A stretch of DNA of 64,000 nucleotides from Dermacentor variabilis (GCF_050947875.1 NC_134569.1:261899100-261963099); one strand, 5' to 3'. Positions 11,603 to 24,347 are shown, counted from the first letter of the stretch. The notes: generated by a model not told the origin, from the letters alone. Program-made: numbers and translations.

Positions 11603-11862
11603 CTGATCACATGGTTGATGACAATGGGATCCGGTGGGTGCAGCAGCTGATGCAAGCGCTGGGGAATCTCGGCAAACTTCATGCGCTGGCACTGGAAGAT
11701 CTGCTCGAGGTACTTGTCGCAATTGATGTGCTCCCGCTCGTGTGGGTCCTGCAGCCGATGGGTCTTGACGTACTGCCACAGGGCGGCAATGATCACTGGC
11801 CGTGTCTGTGTGTGGATCCCCAAAAGACGGGCCAGCCGAGGGTCGAGCTTGAACTGCAGGGG
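11603..11862 (-). CDS. SMARCD1: SMARCD/BAP60 exon, SWIB domain
   Basis: This 260-base exon encodes nearly all of the SWIB domain of the SWI/SNF 60-kDa subunit: [67 protein letters not shown] and VINHVI. The plus-coordinate right edge is an acceptor (minus strand ...ctgttgttgcag then CCC CTG), and the left edge is a donor (ATCAG then GTGGGTA). It joins in phase 0 to the exon at 25437-25496. BAP60 proteins link transcription factors to the BAF chromatin-remodelling complex in the nucleus. The following exon was not found between 1 and 11600, so it lies outside. Orthology is confident; the number of tick paralogues is unknown. Confidence 0.96.
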
Positions 11863-12201
11863 CTGCAACAACAGGGAATTTAAATCATGGGGCAGAGCTC
11901 CTGCAACTTGTTTTGACAAGGAAAAAGCCCCAACCAAGGTTGTGATGTAAAACACTGAAATTATTTAGTGTAGACACAATACTGCTTGCAGCATTCCTTT
12001 GTGCTGTAACAAAGCATACCTAGGCCAGACTACACTCAAGTCCACCTCTATGAGCATCCCAGTAGCTTAACAGTAGTTTCCAATTCATATTTGTTAGCAT
12101 AATACTCAAAACCTGGCGTGATTGCAGTGTTTGAGCAAACTTACAAGGATAACTGTACTACAGAAATAGCTGAAGCATTTTATGCAAGCAAGAACACTGA
12201 T
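11863..12201. other. Intron sequence, no gene seen
   Basis: Intron between the SWIB exon and a CAGGG-family element. No coding potential or recognised repeat was seen. Confidence 0.6.
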
Positions 12202-15017
12202 CAGGGTGTCTACCAAGTTGACATTTCCAAATTCCCTGAGCTTTCCAGGTTTTCCTTGAGTGCCTTTGCAAAATTCCCTGAGTGATGCAGAACTATGTTT
12301 CATGTCAAGACGGGCTGAAACCATATCACCCGATGCTGTCACTCTCTAGTAAGCATATGAAAAAAAAAAATGATCCAATGCAATTTGAATACTAAGGAGT
12401 AGTGTTTATGCTATTCAAAAAAAGAATAGAAGGGAGGGTTTAGTAAAACGCAAAGCAAATAACATGTCTTCGAAAAAATAGCAAATCGAGTCAGACATTC
12501 TCAAATACAAATAAAAAGGAGATGCATACAGAAGCAAACATTTTGGAGTATGAGCTATTTCTATCAACTGATAGCAAGCTCAGTGGTATGAGGTCCGAAC
12601 TTTGTCACACTTGAGATTCTCTCTCAACAGCTCGTAAGTCAACCTCAACTGTCCAGACATACTCTCAGCCCGTGCACGATGCCTCAGTGTTGTATTTCAC
12701 TGCTTTAAAGAGTTTATTTTGGTTTGGATGAGGGACACCTGCATCTCAGCATCAACCAACACTTTGTTTTTTGACCTCAAATTGGCGACAGCACGCTTCC
12801 TTTCCCATTCATTCCCCAATGCGTAGGTCCTTTCTGTTCTTGTCCGCCTTCCACCACTCATTTGCAGCATGGACCATTTTAAGCATCTTCTTGGTCAGTT
12901 GCACAGTCCACGTCCAATTTTTCGAACTCCCTAGTGGCCGCAAAAACGTCCGAAAAATCGGCCGGATGGAAAAAATAAATGCATGTCATTTACTGCCCTA
13001 AGGGCTCAATCCACCACAGGAGCTTTCGAAAACGCTCTGCAGGCCTGTCGGTACAAGTGTTAGGCATATTGGTGTTCGTACTGTGACAGGAAATACTGGG
13101 TGCATGCGTGTATAATTAAGGAATGCATACCGTGTCTCATGTGCGGAATATAACCAACCGTTATATATAGCTTTCATTGATAACGAGAAAGCATTCGATT
13201 CTGTCGAAACCTCAGCAGTCATGGAGGCATTACGGAATCAGGGTGTAGACGAGCCGTATGTAAATATACTGAAAGATATCTATAGCGGCTCCACAGCCAC
13301 CGTAGTCCTCCGTAAAAAAAGCAACAAAATCCAAATAAAGAAAGGCGTCAGGCAGGGAGATACGATCTCTCCAATGCTATTCACAGCGTGTTTACAGGAG
13401 GTATTCAGAGACCTGGATTGGGAAGAATTAGGGATAAAAATTAATGGAGAATACCTTAGTAACTTGCGATTCGCTGATGATAATGCCTTGCTTAGTAACT
13501 CAGGGGCCAATTGCAATGCATGCTCACTGACCTGGAGAGGCAAAGCAGAAGGGTGGGTCTAAAAATTAATATGCAGAAAACTAAAGTAATGCATAACAGT
13601 CTCGGGAGAGAACAGCAATTTACAATAGGCAGCCAGGCACTGGAAGTGGTAAGGGAATACATCTACTTAGGGCAGGTAGTGACGGCAGATAAGATCATGA
13701 GATGGAAATAATCAGAAGAATAAGAATGGGCTGGAGTGCGTTTGGCAGGCATTCTCAGATCATGAATAGCAGATTGCCATTATCCCTCAAGAGGAAAGTG
13801 TATAATAGCTGTGTATTACCAGTACTCACCTACGGGGCAGAAACCTGGAGGCTTACGAAAAGGGTTCTACTTAAATTGAGGACGACACAACGAGCTATGG
13901 AAAGAAGAATGATGGGTGTAATGTTAAGGAATAAGAAAAGAGCAGATTGGGTGAGGGAACAAACGCGAGTTAATGACATCTTAGTTGAAATCAAGAAAAA
14001 GAAAATGGGCATGGGCAGGGCATGTAATGAGGAGGGAAGATAACCCATGGTCATTAAGGGTTACGGACTGGATTCCAAGGGAAGGGAAGCGTAGCAGGGG
14101 GCGGCAGAAAGTTAGGTGGGCGGATGAGATTAAGAAGTTTGCTGGGGTGACATGGCCACAATTAGTACATCATCGAGGTTGTTGGAGAAGTATGGAAGAG
14201 GCCTTATCCCTGCAGTGGGCATAACCAGGCTGATGATGACGATGATGCCTGTGTCCCGTGGCAACAGCCCCTTCCCACACTTGTTCACTGCAATACTTTT
14301 GCTTACGCTTCGCCAAGTAACATTTCCGTACAGAGGCGAAGCCGACTTTTGGGAACCGGCATTATGGGAACCGGCATTATGCAACACACCGTGCTTTCCA
14401 AGCTTCTAAGCTTCCAATCGCGAGGACCACAAAGGCGAAGTCCGTGCCATTGCTGACAGCAGTGAATTCTTTCAATAAAAAACGTGGCACCTAATGGCAA
14501 GCAGCTTCACAGCGAACGTCGAAGCAGGTAGGCCTAGCGTTGCCGTAAGTGGCGGCTACGACTGCCAGCGGATCTGCATGCGAGAGCGCCGGTTCGACGC
14601 GGCGAGGTAACGGCAGCGGTGGTGGCTTTGATTAATGCCGTTTCGGACCTGCGGTCACGGCGAAACGTCCAGAAAATCGGACGGCGAAGAGTTCTTGCGC
14701 CCAAAATTTCAGACGTTCTGATACATTGACTCTATGGGTACGTGGTGGTGCCGCAAAGCCATCCAAATTATCGGGAAACCAGAAAGTTGGTCGTCTGTAC
14801 ACTGGCAACTCCCCCAGCTGATGACAGGGTGTCAAAAATGATTCATTACGATTCCAGTTAGTCGAGCCAGCATTAACGTGACTTTCAACCCTTTCAATAA
14901 AATTAAGGCTAATTTTCCCTGATAGAGGCACAAATTCCCCGAGTTTCCCCCCCGAGTTTTTCCAGACAACTCAAAATTCCTGAGAATTCCCGGTTTTCCC
15001 GGTTGGTAGACACGCTG
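12202..15017. mobile_element. CAGGG-family DNA transposon, copy C, interrupted by RTE
   Basis: The left end CAGGGTGTCTACCAAGTTG and right end GGTTGGTAGACACGCTG form terminal inverted repeats; one C of the right CACCCTG has become G. The flanks are ACTGAT (12196-12201) and ACTGAC (15018-15023), a 6-bp target duplication with one change. A 1.1-kb RTE fragment is inserted at about 13139. No transposase was recognised. See copies A, B and D. Confidence 0.85.
13139..14248 (+). pseudogene. RTE LINE fragment, copy 3
   Basis: The 3' 1.1 kb of RTE ORF2: a KAFDSVE-like motif A at the start, KKGVRQGDTISPMLF (motif B), NLRFADDNALL (catalytic, one residue changed from FADDIALL), ALEVVREYIYLGQVV, then YGAETWRLTKRVLL and the basic C-terminus. 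It ends in gatgatgacgatgat, the TGA-type tail of RTE elements. Frameshifts at about 13515-13560, 13700 and 14040 disable it. Possible target duplication gtgtcYc flanks it. Confidence 0.88.
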
Positions 15018-15299
15018 ACTGACCCCTGTGTAAGCTGCTCATAAACAGCTCACACAGTGCTGTTGGAGTAACAGTTTGCATATCTCGATGGCATTTGATT
15101 CGTACCCTCGCCCTTTTTGTTTGTGTGCTGTTATTCGTGTTTGAGTCACCCACTTGATATTTGTAACATAAAGCATTAAAAAAATATGAATTTATATCTT
15201 GGCTTCCTTTTTCTTCTGGTTGCGCTTTCTGCCATGAACGCTTCAATATGCCGACGTCGCATATCTGCTGGCATACCTGCTATGAAAGGACTTCTTTGA

Positions 15300-16300
15300 G
15301 TGGACTCCGGACTGGAACTCTCCTCTTCATCAGTTAAGTTTCTGCTGACGTCACGACCTGTTCTTCAGCACTTCAATCCTTCAGCTCTGACAGACCTCCA
15401 TACGGATGCCAGTGGCATAGGTATTGGGGCCATCCTAGTTCAGCACTATGGTGACCGCGAACATGTGATCGCATATGGAAGTCGCTGATTAAGTAGGCCC
15501 GAGCAAAATTACACTGTCACAGAACAAGAATGCCTCGTGTTAATATGTGCGGTTCAGTGGTTTCGTTCTTACGTGTATAGACACGCTTTCACTGTTGTCA
15601 CCGATCACTACTCATTGTATTGGCTTGCAAACCTGCGTTACCGTTATGGCCGCCTTCCATGCTGGGCACTCCGACTACAGGAATATAGCTTCACCATCTC
15701 TTACAAGAATGGTTGACATGTTAACATGTGGACTGCCTCTCATGTATGCTGCTTAGCACTACGGACTGTGGTGTCAACGACTTCAATCCCCTTAATTAAG
15801 GGAAAATGAGACATCCACCCAATCGTAGCAATTGCTACAAAGGATACACATGTGGGAAACCCATACCTTGTGGCTCCTGTGTAGCCAAATTTTCCAGATT
15901 TTGACAGTTTGAAAGCCGAACGGAGAAAGGATGCTAAATTAACACTGCTCTTCACTGTCACAACTGCCTTTGCGACTACACACCATTTCTGTGTACATGA
16001 TGGACTCTTGTATAGAAAGAACTTTTCCAGCACTGGCGCACGTTTTCTCCTAGTGGTGCGGGAGAGCCTTCGCAGAGCGATGCTGAGTGCTGTGCATGAC
16101 GACCCCTACGTCTGGCCATTTAGGTTCGGCGAGGACACTCTACCGGATAATGGAATGCTTTTATTGACCTGAAATGCAATTGTCTGTTGAGACGTATGTG
16201 GCCAGCTGCATGCAGTGTCAGTGCCACAAACGTTCATCTACTGCTCCAGCTGCTCTCCTGCAGCCGATCGCACCTCCGCGCATGCCTTTACAACAATGAA
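15300..16300 (+). pseudogene. Gypsy RNase H/integrase remnant
   Basis: Broken reading frames carry RNase H ([58 protein letters not shown]) followed by an integrase N-terminus (HDGLLYRKNFSSTGARFLLVV). Several stop codons interrupt it and no LTRs were found. It is older than the copy at 1-2232. Confidence 0.85.
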
Positions 16301-16685
16301 TTGAATGTGTGATGTTTACTGGCGGAAGGGCCAAGTATGGCCAAAGAGCACCATGCCAGTGTTAATGGGTTTGCAGTTGAGGCATGATTTCTATTAAGTT
16401 GATGTGACGTGGTTGTAAAGGGGCCTTAAAGATATAGTCGCTCTAAAGTGCGTAAAATCTACGCGTAATAAGATTATGGCGATGACAAATGACGGGAACT
16501 ATGAGCATTAAAGTGCATTGTGAGATACTGATACGATGTACAAAATATGTCTGATGCTAAAATTTGCTACAGCACTACTGCCTCATTAGAGCTCTTGAAA
16601 CACAAGGGCCAGGAGGCATGTGCTATACAAAACATTATCACAGCAGCATCCTCTGGGAAGAGGATGTGCTATGAATTTAATGGGC

Positions 16686-19110
16686 TTATAACATGTAGGA
16701 CAACATCATTAACGTCAAGGACTGCTTTGGTATTAAAAACGGTTCCTTACCAAGAAACACAGCAGGGTAAACAGGCATGTAATAACAGTATGCATGAGGA
16801 AAATGCTTCTTTCTCTCAGCTTCGGCTTCCCAACACTCCAGGAGGACGTGGAGGACAGTCAGCCTCTCGCCACATTTACCACAGGTTGGAGGTTCATTTC
16901 CAGTAAGCAGAAAATTATGGGTCCCAAATGTGTGTCCTATTCTGACACGACAGAATAGGACATCTGTTCGCTGTGATTTTGTTGTGGGGGGCAAAAAACC
17001 TAACTGTGGCTTTATCCCGTGCGGTTTATTATTTATATCTGCGTCCCACAAGCGTTTCCAGTGGTTTCGCAGTTTCTTTCGTAAGAAAGGTTTCAGATCT
17101 GTGGCAGGGACCGCAGTTGTAGGATTAACAGCATGTGATGCAATTGACCTAGTCATCTGGTCTGCCAGAACATTACTTTTGATTGCCCTATGGCCAGGTA
17201 CCCAGCATAAAATGAAATGATTGTTAGATAGATAAGCTTTACACAGGTTGGAATAGAGCTCAATAACTATGAGATTTTTATGTTTACAGAGCGATATTAA
17301 GGGCTTCACGACACTTAGGGAGTCTGTAACTGCTTTTTGGCATTTTGATTTCCTCATATGCTTCACAGCCTACAATAGTGCGTAGGCCTTGGCCGTAAAG
17401 ATTTGTTTCTGGTTGCAGTACATTGAATTCTGAGAAGGATGGACCACCGGCTGCATAGGACGCTCTGGCATGTGACTTGGAAGTGTCTGTGTAGAACTCT
17501 GTGCACGAGTGCTTGTACTGAAGTCATCGAAAATGTATTCGTATTTCGACTTCTGGTGCGTGCTTTGTAACTTCCAGAAAGGACATGCCACATTCTACCA
17601 CCTGCCACTCCCAAGGAGGTAACAGCTTGGTTGGACGCATTAGGAGGAAGCTTTAGCTCGGGTACTCCTATCTAAATAAATGTAAAAGGAGAATTCATTT
17701 TTCTCGGCAACCACTGCACCAAATTTGACGAGGTTTGTTGCATTTAAAAGAAAAACTTAAAATCTAGTAACTGTTGGTTTCGAAATTTTATTTAGGAGCT
17801 CAACTTTTTAATAAAAATTGGCAAAAATCAAAAATTTACAAAAAACGAACTATCAAGTTTACAACTCTGCAATTCAGAAACGAAAAATGATAATGCAATT
17901 CTGTGAATTGCATCTCACTACATCTAAAGCGGACAAAATTGATATGTTATGCATGAATCTGAAAAAATTTAGTAACATGGAAATACAGCTTTTGCAGAAC
18001 CTTTGTAAGCAATAACAAGTTCACGTGAGATATAAAATGAGATATCAAATTTGTCTGTTTTCAATGGTCTAATGGATGCCGTTTACAGAACCACGATATC
18101 TGTTTTTGATGCAGAGTCATGGATTTGTAAATTTCGTTCTATTTTTTTTTCAAACTTCCGAATTTTTGAAAATTCTTTTAACAAAATTCAGGACCTAAAT
18201 CGAAATTTCGCTTTCGACAGTGACTAGAATTTGACTTTCTCTTTCAGATGTAGCAAACTTCATTAAAATCAGTCCAGGGGTTATCTCAGAAAAACGTTTT
18301 TGCGTTTTACATGTATTTGAATAGGACGCGTTGGAGTTGGGCCCGAGCTAAAGCTTCCTCTTAAGCGATGCTCGAGGAGTGGGACATGCATTTCGTTACT
18401 ATGCGCCCTCACACTCAGCGAGAAAGGCTGTCTTACAGAGGGACGATTGCAGAAAAGTGTAGTCATATCGGTAACAGTATTAAAACATCAATGTTCATAA
18501 TTAGAGTGTAATCCGAGAAAATATGTAAGGCTGATGCATGTTTTCTGCAAGTGGAGTGACCACTCATTTGATTCTGCATACAAGCTTTTAATAGGGCTCG
18601 TTCTGAAAGCGCCAGTGGCTACGCGGATACCTAGATGGTGGACAAGGTCGAGCATCTTTAGCGCGCTCGGAGCGGCAGAGTTATATAGAATGACACCATA
18701 GTCCAATCGTGATCAAATTAGGTTGTACTGAAGATTAATCAAACCCTTCCTGTCACCACCCCATGTTGTGTGGGATAGAATTTTCAGTAAGTTCATTGTT
18801 TTTAGACATTTTTCTTTAAGATATTTAATGTGTGGAATGAAACTAAGCCTGGAGTCAAGTCTAATACCTAGAAATTTATGCTCTTTGTTGACAGGCATTT
18901 GTTGCCCACACAGTTCTACACAAGCATCTGGAACCAGGCCTCTTTTTCTTGTAAAAGGAATACAAGAACTTTTGTGGGAGTTGATTTTGAATCCATTTTT
19001 GTCTGCCCACTTGGACACCTTATTTAAGCCCTGCTGTACCTGTCTCTCACACATTGTGAGGTTGCAGTATTTGAAACCTATTTGTATGTCGTCTACGTAG
19101 ACGGAATAAA
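16686..19110 (-). pseudogene. I-type LINE fragment (RT thumb, RNase H, C-terminal zinc motif)
   Basis: From high to low coordinates on the minus strand: the RT catalytic YVDDIQIGFK near 19090, KWADKNGFKINSHKS, KEHKFLGIRLDSRLSF and SALKMLDLVHHLGIRVATGA; after the MITE at 17644-18360 come RNase H remains (FILCWVPGHRAIKSNVLAD) and a cysteine-rich tail (PPTCGKCGERLTVLHVLLEC). An RNase H after RT is typical of I-group LINEs. Frameshifts and the missing 5' half make it a pseudogene. Confidence 0.85.
17644..18360. mobile_element. TTAA-flanked MITE (GAGGAAGC family)
   Basis: The left end GAGGAAGCTTTAGCTCGGG and the right end CCCGAGCTAAAGCTTCCTC are near-perfect inverted repeats. TTAA follows on the right (18361-18364) and TTAG precedes on the left (17640-17643), a duplication with one change. 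It splits the I-type LINE. The interior is AT-rich with no coding sequence. Confidence 0.8.
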
Positions 19111-20045
19111 AAAATACATACATCACCTCCAACGACACCGTTGCAAACCATAAACTTTTCCCAACAGGCCCCAATTCCTGGTGCCATCAAAATGCTGCAC
19201 AGGCCAGATGCGAGCTTGCACCGAAACATCCTCGCAACTTGCCTCTTCACGTTTGCCAGGCCTTACTCCCCATATACAAGCGCTTTAAGGCCAGAATACA
19301 TGGAGCGAACTTTCACGACGAAGTTCGGGCGGCAGAAAATCTGCCGCGGCGCGACGCCGTATGCTCGTCGGGCTGCGCTACATGGAGCGAAGACACGGCG
19401 GCGGCCGGCGGCGAGTCGCTGTGTTGTTATCAGTGTGGCTAGACGAGGCAAATGCGCTGTAGTGGAACACGACACAAAAAAAAACTTTAACGACAACTAT
19501 TATCGCTTTTGAATTGTGGAACACTCTAAAAACGCGTAAAATTTTGTTTAGAAATGATTTCTAGCATTTTTTATGTGTTTGAGACATTCATGTGACGATG
19601 TAGTTTAAAGAAAGTGGCGATGCTATGCATTGTGGCAACACTGGGCGGGTAAACAACTTTCAGCTCCTCCAACTCCGTGGCTCTGTTCTGTGGCTCAACG
19701 TGCGCGCGGCACGCTTCTTAACAGCCGAAATTAACATGTAGTTAAATTCCAGCCGCGCCACTTTGGAAGCCATGACTACGAAAAGCGGGAGACCGGCGTG
19801 AACGATAGAGCGGGATCGGGCTACACAGACAAGCGGGGAAGCCTAGTCGGAAGTCGGGGCGTATATTGAGACCTGATTGGCTCGCTTTGGTGCGCCGCTC
19901 GTTTGTCGCTTCCGGTATCGCCGACGCCCGACGAACTTTTCTGCGCCAGCTAGATCGGCGGTGAACGACGTTTTCTCCGCTGCCGCGTATCGCGCGTACG
20001 CCGCCGGGCATCAAATGCCGACTATTCGTCGCATATTCGCTCCAT
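19111..20045. other. Unassigned intron sequence
   Basis: A GC-rich block at 19300-19460 and otherwise AT-rich DNA. Short open frames at 19141-19512 have no recognisable motif. Part may be 5' sequence of the TTAA element that ends at 23122. Confidence 0.4.
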
Positions 20046-20463
20046 GTATTCTGGCCTTTAGTGATAAAAAACTGCTTGAAAGGTGCCAACGGGGAAAGAC
20101 CCAAAACAGAAACAAGAGCTTCCACTCAATGATCTGGTCTCTAACATCAAAGGAGCACCATGCCTCTCTCTCTTCACTGTAGAGGCGGCTGTGGCGGAAG
20201 CGGTGCTAAAGTTCAGTGCAGGCGACTTCAGAGCGTAGGAGTTTATACTCAAAGAGCTGAGCCTCAATCCCAGCAGAGTAAGCAATGACCGCATGAATGA
20301 GAAAGACCAGCGGCGAATGAAGGCTTGAGCTCGAAAGCGTGTATCTGTCGAAAACATGAATCGAGCTTTGAAAAAGTGCCACACAGGTAACAGTTCTCAA
20401 GCTGACTATCTGCCAGCGGCATACTGGCCTGTTGCGGCTGGTATTTCATGATATTCCTGAATA
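20046..20463 (+). pseudogene. Mutator-like transposase domain remnant
   Basis: The plus strand encodes KKLLERCQRGKTQNRNKSFH followed by SMIWSL, then after a frame change FTVEAAVAEAVLKFSAGDF and, after a stop, NRMNEKDQRR-like sequence. The block ending TQNxNxSFHxxIW is the one I associate with the arthropod 'Mutator-like transposase domain' proteins. The fragment is cut by CAGGG copy A at 20464. It probably belongs to the TTAA element that ends at 23122. Confidence 0.6.
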
Positions 20464-22599
20464 CAGGGTGTCTACCAAGTTGACATTTCCAAATTCCCTG
20501 AGTTTTCCAGGTTTTCCCTGAATGCCTTTGCAAATTTCCTGAGTGACACAGAACTTTGTTTTACGTCAAGACAGGCTGACAGTATGTTGCCCGATGCTGC
20601 CACTTTATAGTAATCATGCTAAAAAACGACTAAAAAACCAGTTTTAATCCAGTATAATTTATTTTATAAAAAAAGAAATCAGAAGCGAGGGGTTAGTAAA
20701 ATGGACAGCAAATAAAATAACTTTGAAAAAAATATGGTAAAACTCATTGCAAATTGAGTAGAACATTCTCAAATACGAATAAAAATGAGATGCATACATA
20801 AACAAATGTTTTAGAATATCCACTTCAGTCAGGAATCACGATCGACTGTCGATACATATGTGTGAAACATAAGTGGTGCTTGAGACTCCACTGAAAGCAA
20901 ATCAAGCCAATAGAATGAATCTAAGCATTTTATGATGAGTCATTATAGTTACAGAGTAACTAAATATTTGGATATTGTAAAGTCAGTCATGCTACATTTC
21001 TTCATAAAAAGGATTAAATCCCCACTGAAATTACATGCACAAGTTATTCATTAGCCTCAAGCATTTCAAGAAAGAAAAATAAATATATGTTTCAAGGTTG
21101 CTACCGACATGCCTTACATCAAGCGTCACGTAAAACATGGTAGTACCTTCACCAAAGCGATACTCTAACGATACATATCACTCAGAAGCAAAATGGAAGT
21201 AATTTAGGTTATTAGAATGTTCAATTTGCCATAAGCTTAATGGGCATGCTCTATTCCTTGCAACCATGCTCTATTCCTTGCAACCAATGCACAGAAATGC
21301 CAAAAATAGGTCACGTCTATAAATGTGGCCGCCATGACTGAAGGTGATACGAGCTACTTTTATTAATTTATAGCAAGCTAATTGGTGTGAGGCCCAAACT
21401 TTGTTACGAACGAGATTCTCAACAGCTGGTGTGTCAACCTCAACTCTCCTGACATACTCTTAGCCCGTACACGACACCTCAGTGTTGTGTTTCACTGCTT
21501 TAAACAGTTTATTTCGGTTTGGATGAGGGACACCTGCATTCCACTGTCAACCAACACCTTGTTTTTTGAGCTCAAGCTCCTTGAAAAAAGTGGCGGCAGG
21601 CTTCCTTTCCCCTTCATTCCTCAATGCATAGGTCCTTTCTGTTCTTGTCCTCCTTCCACCGCGCGTTCGCCCCACAGACTATTTGAAGCATCCTCTTCGT
21701 CAGCTGTACGGTCAACTTCCGATTTTTCAGACTCCCTAAGGGCCGCGAAAACGTCTGTAAAATCGGCCAGTCCGAAAGAATGAATGCATGTTTTTTACTG
21801 CTATTAAAGGCTCAAATCGCCACAGGCACATCTGAAAAGGCCTACCAACACACTTATTAGTGATATCGGTGCCCGCACTATGATAGGAGATGGCGGATGG
21901 ACGCGTGAATAATTAAGGAATAAATACTATGTCCTGTGACAGTTGCCCCTTCTCACGCTTGTGCTTCACCGCGTAACTTTTCTGTACTGAGGCAAAGCTG
22001 ACTTTTAGGAACCGGCATTATACAATGCGCTGTACTTTCCCGAGCTTTGAAGCCAATCGCGAGGACCACAAAGGCAGAGTTGGTGCCATCGCTTAAAGCG
22101 GCGAATTCTTTCAATGAAAGACATGGCGCCGAATGGCAAGAAGCTTAATGACGAACGTTGAAGCAGCTAAGCCTAGCATCTACCACGGTGGTGAGGTAAT
22201 CAAAACGGCGACAGTGGTGGCTTTGATTAATGCCCTTTCAGACCTGCGGTCACGGCAAAAACTCCGGAAAATCAGACGGCGAAGGGCCCTTGCGTCCGAA
22301 ATTTCAGACAATCTTAGACATTGACTCTACAGGGTACGTGGTGGTGCCGCGGAGCCGTCGGGCGTCCAGGAAGTCGGCCACTGACTGGCAACTCCTTCAG
22401 CCGACGACACGGCGTCAAAAAACGTTTCGTTACGATCCCTTTCTGTTACGTGAAGCAGCATTACTGCAACTTTCCTTTCAATAAAATTACAGCTAATTTT
22501 GCCTGATAGAAGCACGAATTCGCCGAGTTTTCCCTGAGTATTTCCAGACTAGTCAAAATCCCTGAGAATTCCCAGTTTTCCCGGTTGGTAGACACCCTG
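20464..22599. mobile_element. CAGGG-family DNA transposon, copy A
   Basis: Complete copy: starts CAGGGTGTCTACCAAGTTG, ends GGTTGGTAGACACCCTG, flanked by TGAATA on both sides (20458-20463 and 22600-22605). No transposase was recognised in about 2.1 kb. The interior includes the Tigger-like segment shared by all copies (near 21705-22380). Confidence 0.88.
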
Positions 22600-23122
22600 T
22601 GAATAAATGAAGTTGTGTGTTTTTTGCAATTTTCTCAAAACGAGCTTTTCATTCACCTTGCTTGTTCATGGCAGCAACATCTCAAGATCTAGGACAGCAA
22701 GAGCTGTAATTTTTTTGGTATATGAAGCTAAATGCATAAAGCTTGAAATGCTGCAAGCAGATTCTTATTTTTCATTTTCTCAAAATTTGTTTTCTTTTTG
22801 TTCTTGTGACCTAGTAGCTATGCTAGACTTTGATGAGCTGCTAAATTGCTAATTATAGTTGGATTTGAAAACTGCTTGCAGCATTTCACTCCTTAAAAAT
22901 TCAGTAGTCCACTCATGCATGAATTATAGATTTTTGCAGATTTTTTATCACCTACTGTCTCCACAAATAATAGTAGTGTACTTTTAATTACCTCCCTAAT
23001 TACTTGACCTATAAAATATAACTACACTTTTGAAATCAGCTTGAAAAACTAAACAAGTCTGCGTATTTTAATTGAATTTGGTCTATAATTTAGCATGATA
23101 TCTCTAATCGCCATATCCCCCC
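22600..23122 (+). mobile_element. 3' end of a TTAA element
   Basis: AT-rich sequence after copy A ends in CGCCATATCCCCCC followed by TCAA (23123-23126). The terminus mirrors the GGGGGGATATGG start of the element at 6303, so this is the right end of a related TTAA element whose transposase remnant lies at 20046-20463. The left end was not found. Confidence 0.55.
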
Positions 23123-23353
23123 TCAAGATCCGCATTTTAAATCCCCTCCCTATGGGACATGGATTCGGACACAACCTATATTAAAAAAAAAAAAAAAAGT
23201 TCCCTCCAGCGTACTTCTCCTCCGGTGCCATTTCAGGTTTTCTGAATCCATGCATCACAGCATCCGCTTTCTGCACCCTGTTGTCTGCTAGCCTAGTGTT
23301 CCAGCTGCCGTGAAGGATAAACGAAAATGTAAGAATCTCCGGATTTCGGAATA

Positions 23354-24345
23354 CAGTCAACGACCGATAATTCGGACTCAACAGGGAACGCAAAAGTCCA
23401 AACTATCGAATGTCCCAAAAAATGAATCTATCCAAAGAAAAATAGTTTTATTTATGTTTTAAGACTCCTGCGCAAGGAATAAGTGGTCGATTCATTGCTG
23501 CACACACTTCTGCTTATGTGCAACCAAGTAGGCCTGTATTTCTGCCAGTTGCTGTGTGCCCAATGCAAAGACTGCAAAGGCTCGAGCCAGATCTGCATGT
23601 GAGTCACTGTTTGACGGTGGGAGAACTGGCTCAATTATTTCGTCGTCGTTCAGTATGGCACACAACAACACAGCGCTGTCGACGTCTGCAAAGTCTTCAA
23701 ATCTAACGGCAGCAAAAATCTGCACACCACAGCCAAGCGGGTCATCAATGATGTCCGCATTGAGCTCGTTGTGGTAGACAGAAGTTGAGGCTCTTCAGTT
23801 GCAGAGTCAGGCTCATTCGGAGAGCGAGGTCAAATGGCACCACCTGCGTTGGTGCCATTGGACGCGGGCTGTCTGTAAGTTCACGAGAAAGACTTCTTGG
23901 AGCCAGCAGGACGTTGTCTGGAACGCAAACCAAACAAAGATGCACAGAATGGCGGTATGCTGTGCGAAAGGCCAACTCGTCAAAACAGAATGGCGAGACA
24001 GGCCATGTGCGGGGTTGCCGGAATAGCTGGAAGAGAATGTGATGATCGCGATGTTGATGCGACCTATAATTCAGGCAAAGCCTCCAAGAAGGCAAGGCCT
24101 CACAGATTACCATCTAGCGTGTAATTTCTTGGGCCATACTTGATGTCTCGTCGAGGTTGCCAGAGGACACAATGGCGACAGAGTCTGCATACGCTGTAGC
24201 CATGGATGGAGGAGTCCGGATAAGTGAATGTAGAGCTGGCGGCTGTCCAAAATATCGGTCATCTTTACAAATTAAGTGCCGCGAAGCTGTCCAAATTACC
24301 GAGCATGTCCGAATTATCGGTGCCCAATTTATCGGTCGGCGACTG
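23354..24345 (-). mobile_element. Tigger/pogo element, degenerate
   Basis: Starts CAGTCAACGACCGATAATTC, ends TTTATCGGTCGGCGACTG, flanked by TA (23352-23353 and 24346-24347). A minus-strand peptide at 23700-23500 (FADVDSAVLLCAILNDDEII, AHKQKCVQQ) resembles the acidic C-terminus of Tigger transposases. The rest is decayed. Confidence 0.8.
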
Positions 24346-24347
24346 TA

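Noticed and set aside
11587..11950. Plus-strand open frames over the SWIB exon
   Set aside because: Antisense to a strongly conserved coding exon; no motif.
20464..22599. hAT assignment for the CAGGG family
   Set aside because: The CAGGG start fits hAT, but three copies show 6-bp and not 8-bp duplications, and no hAT transposase was seen.
23181..23393. Possible processed pseudogene with a T-run resembling an antisense poly(A)
   Set aside because: The peptide matches no family I recognise and there are no duplications; left unannotated.
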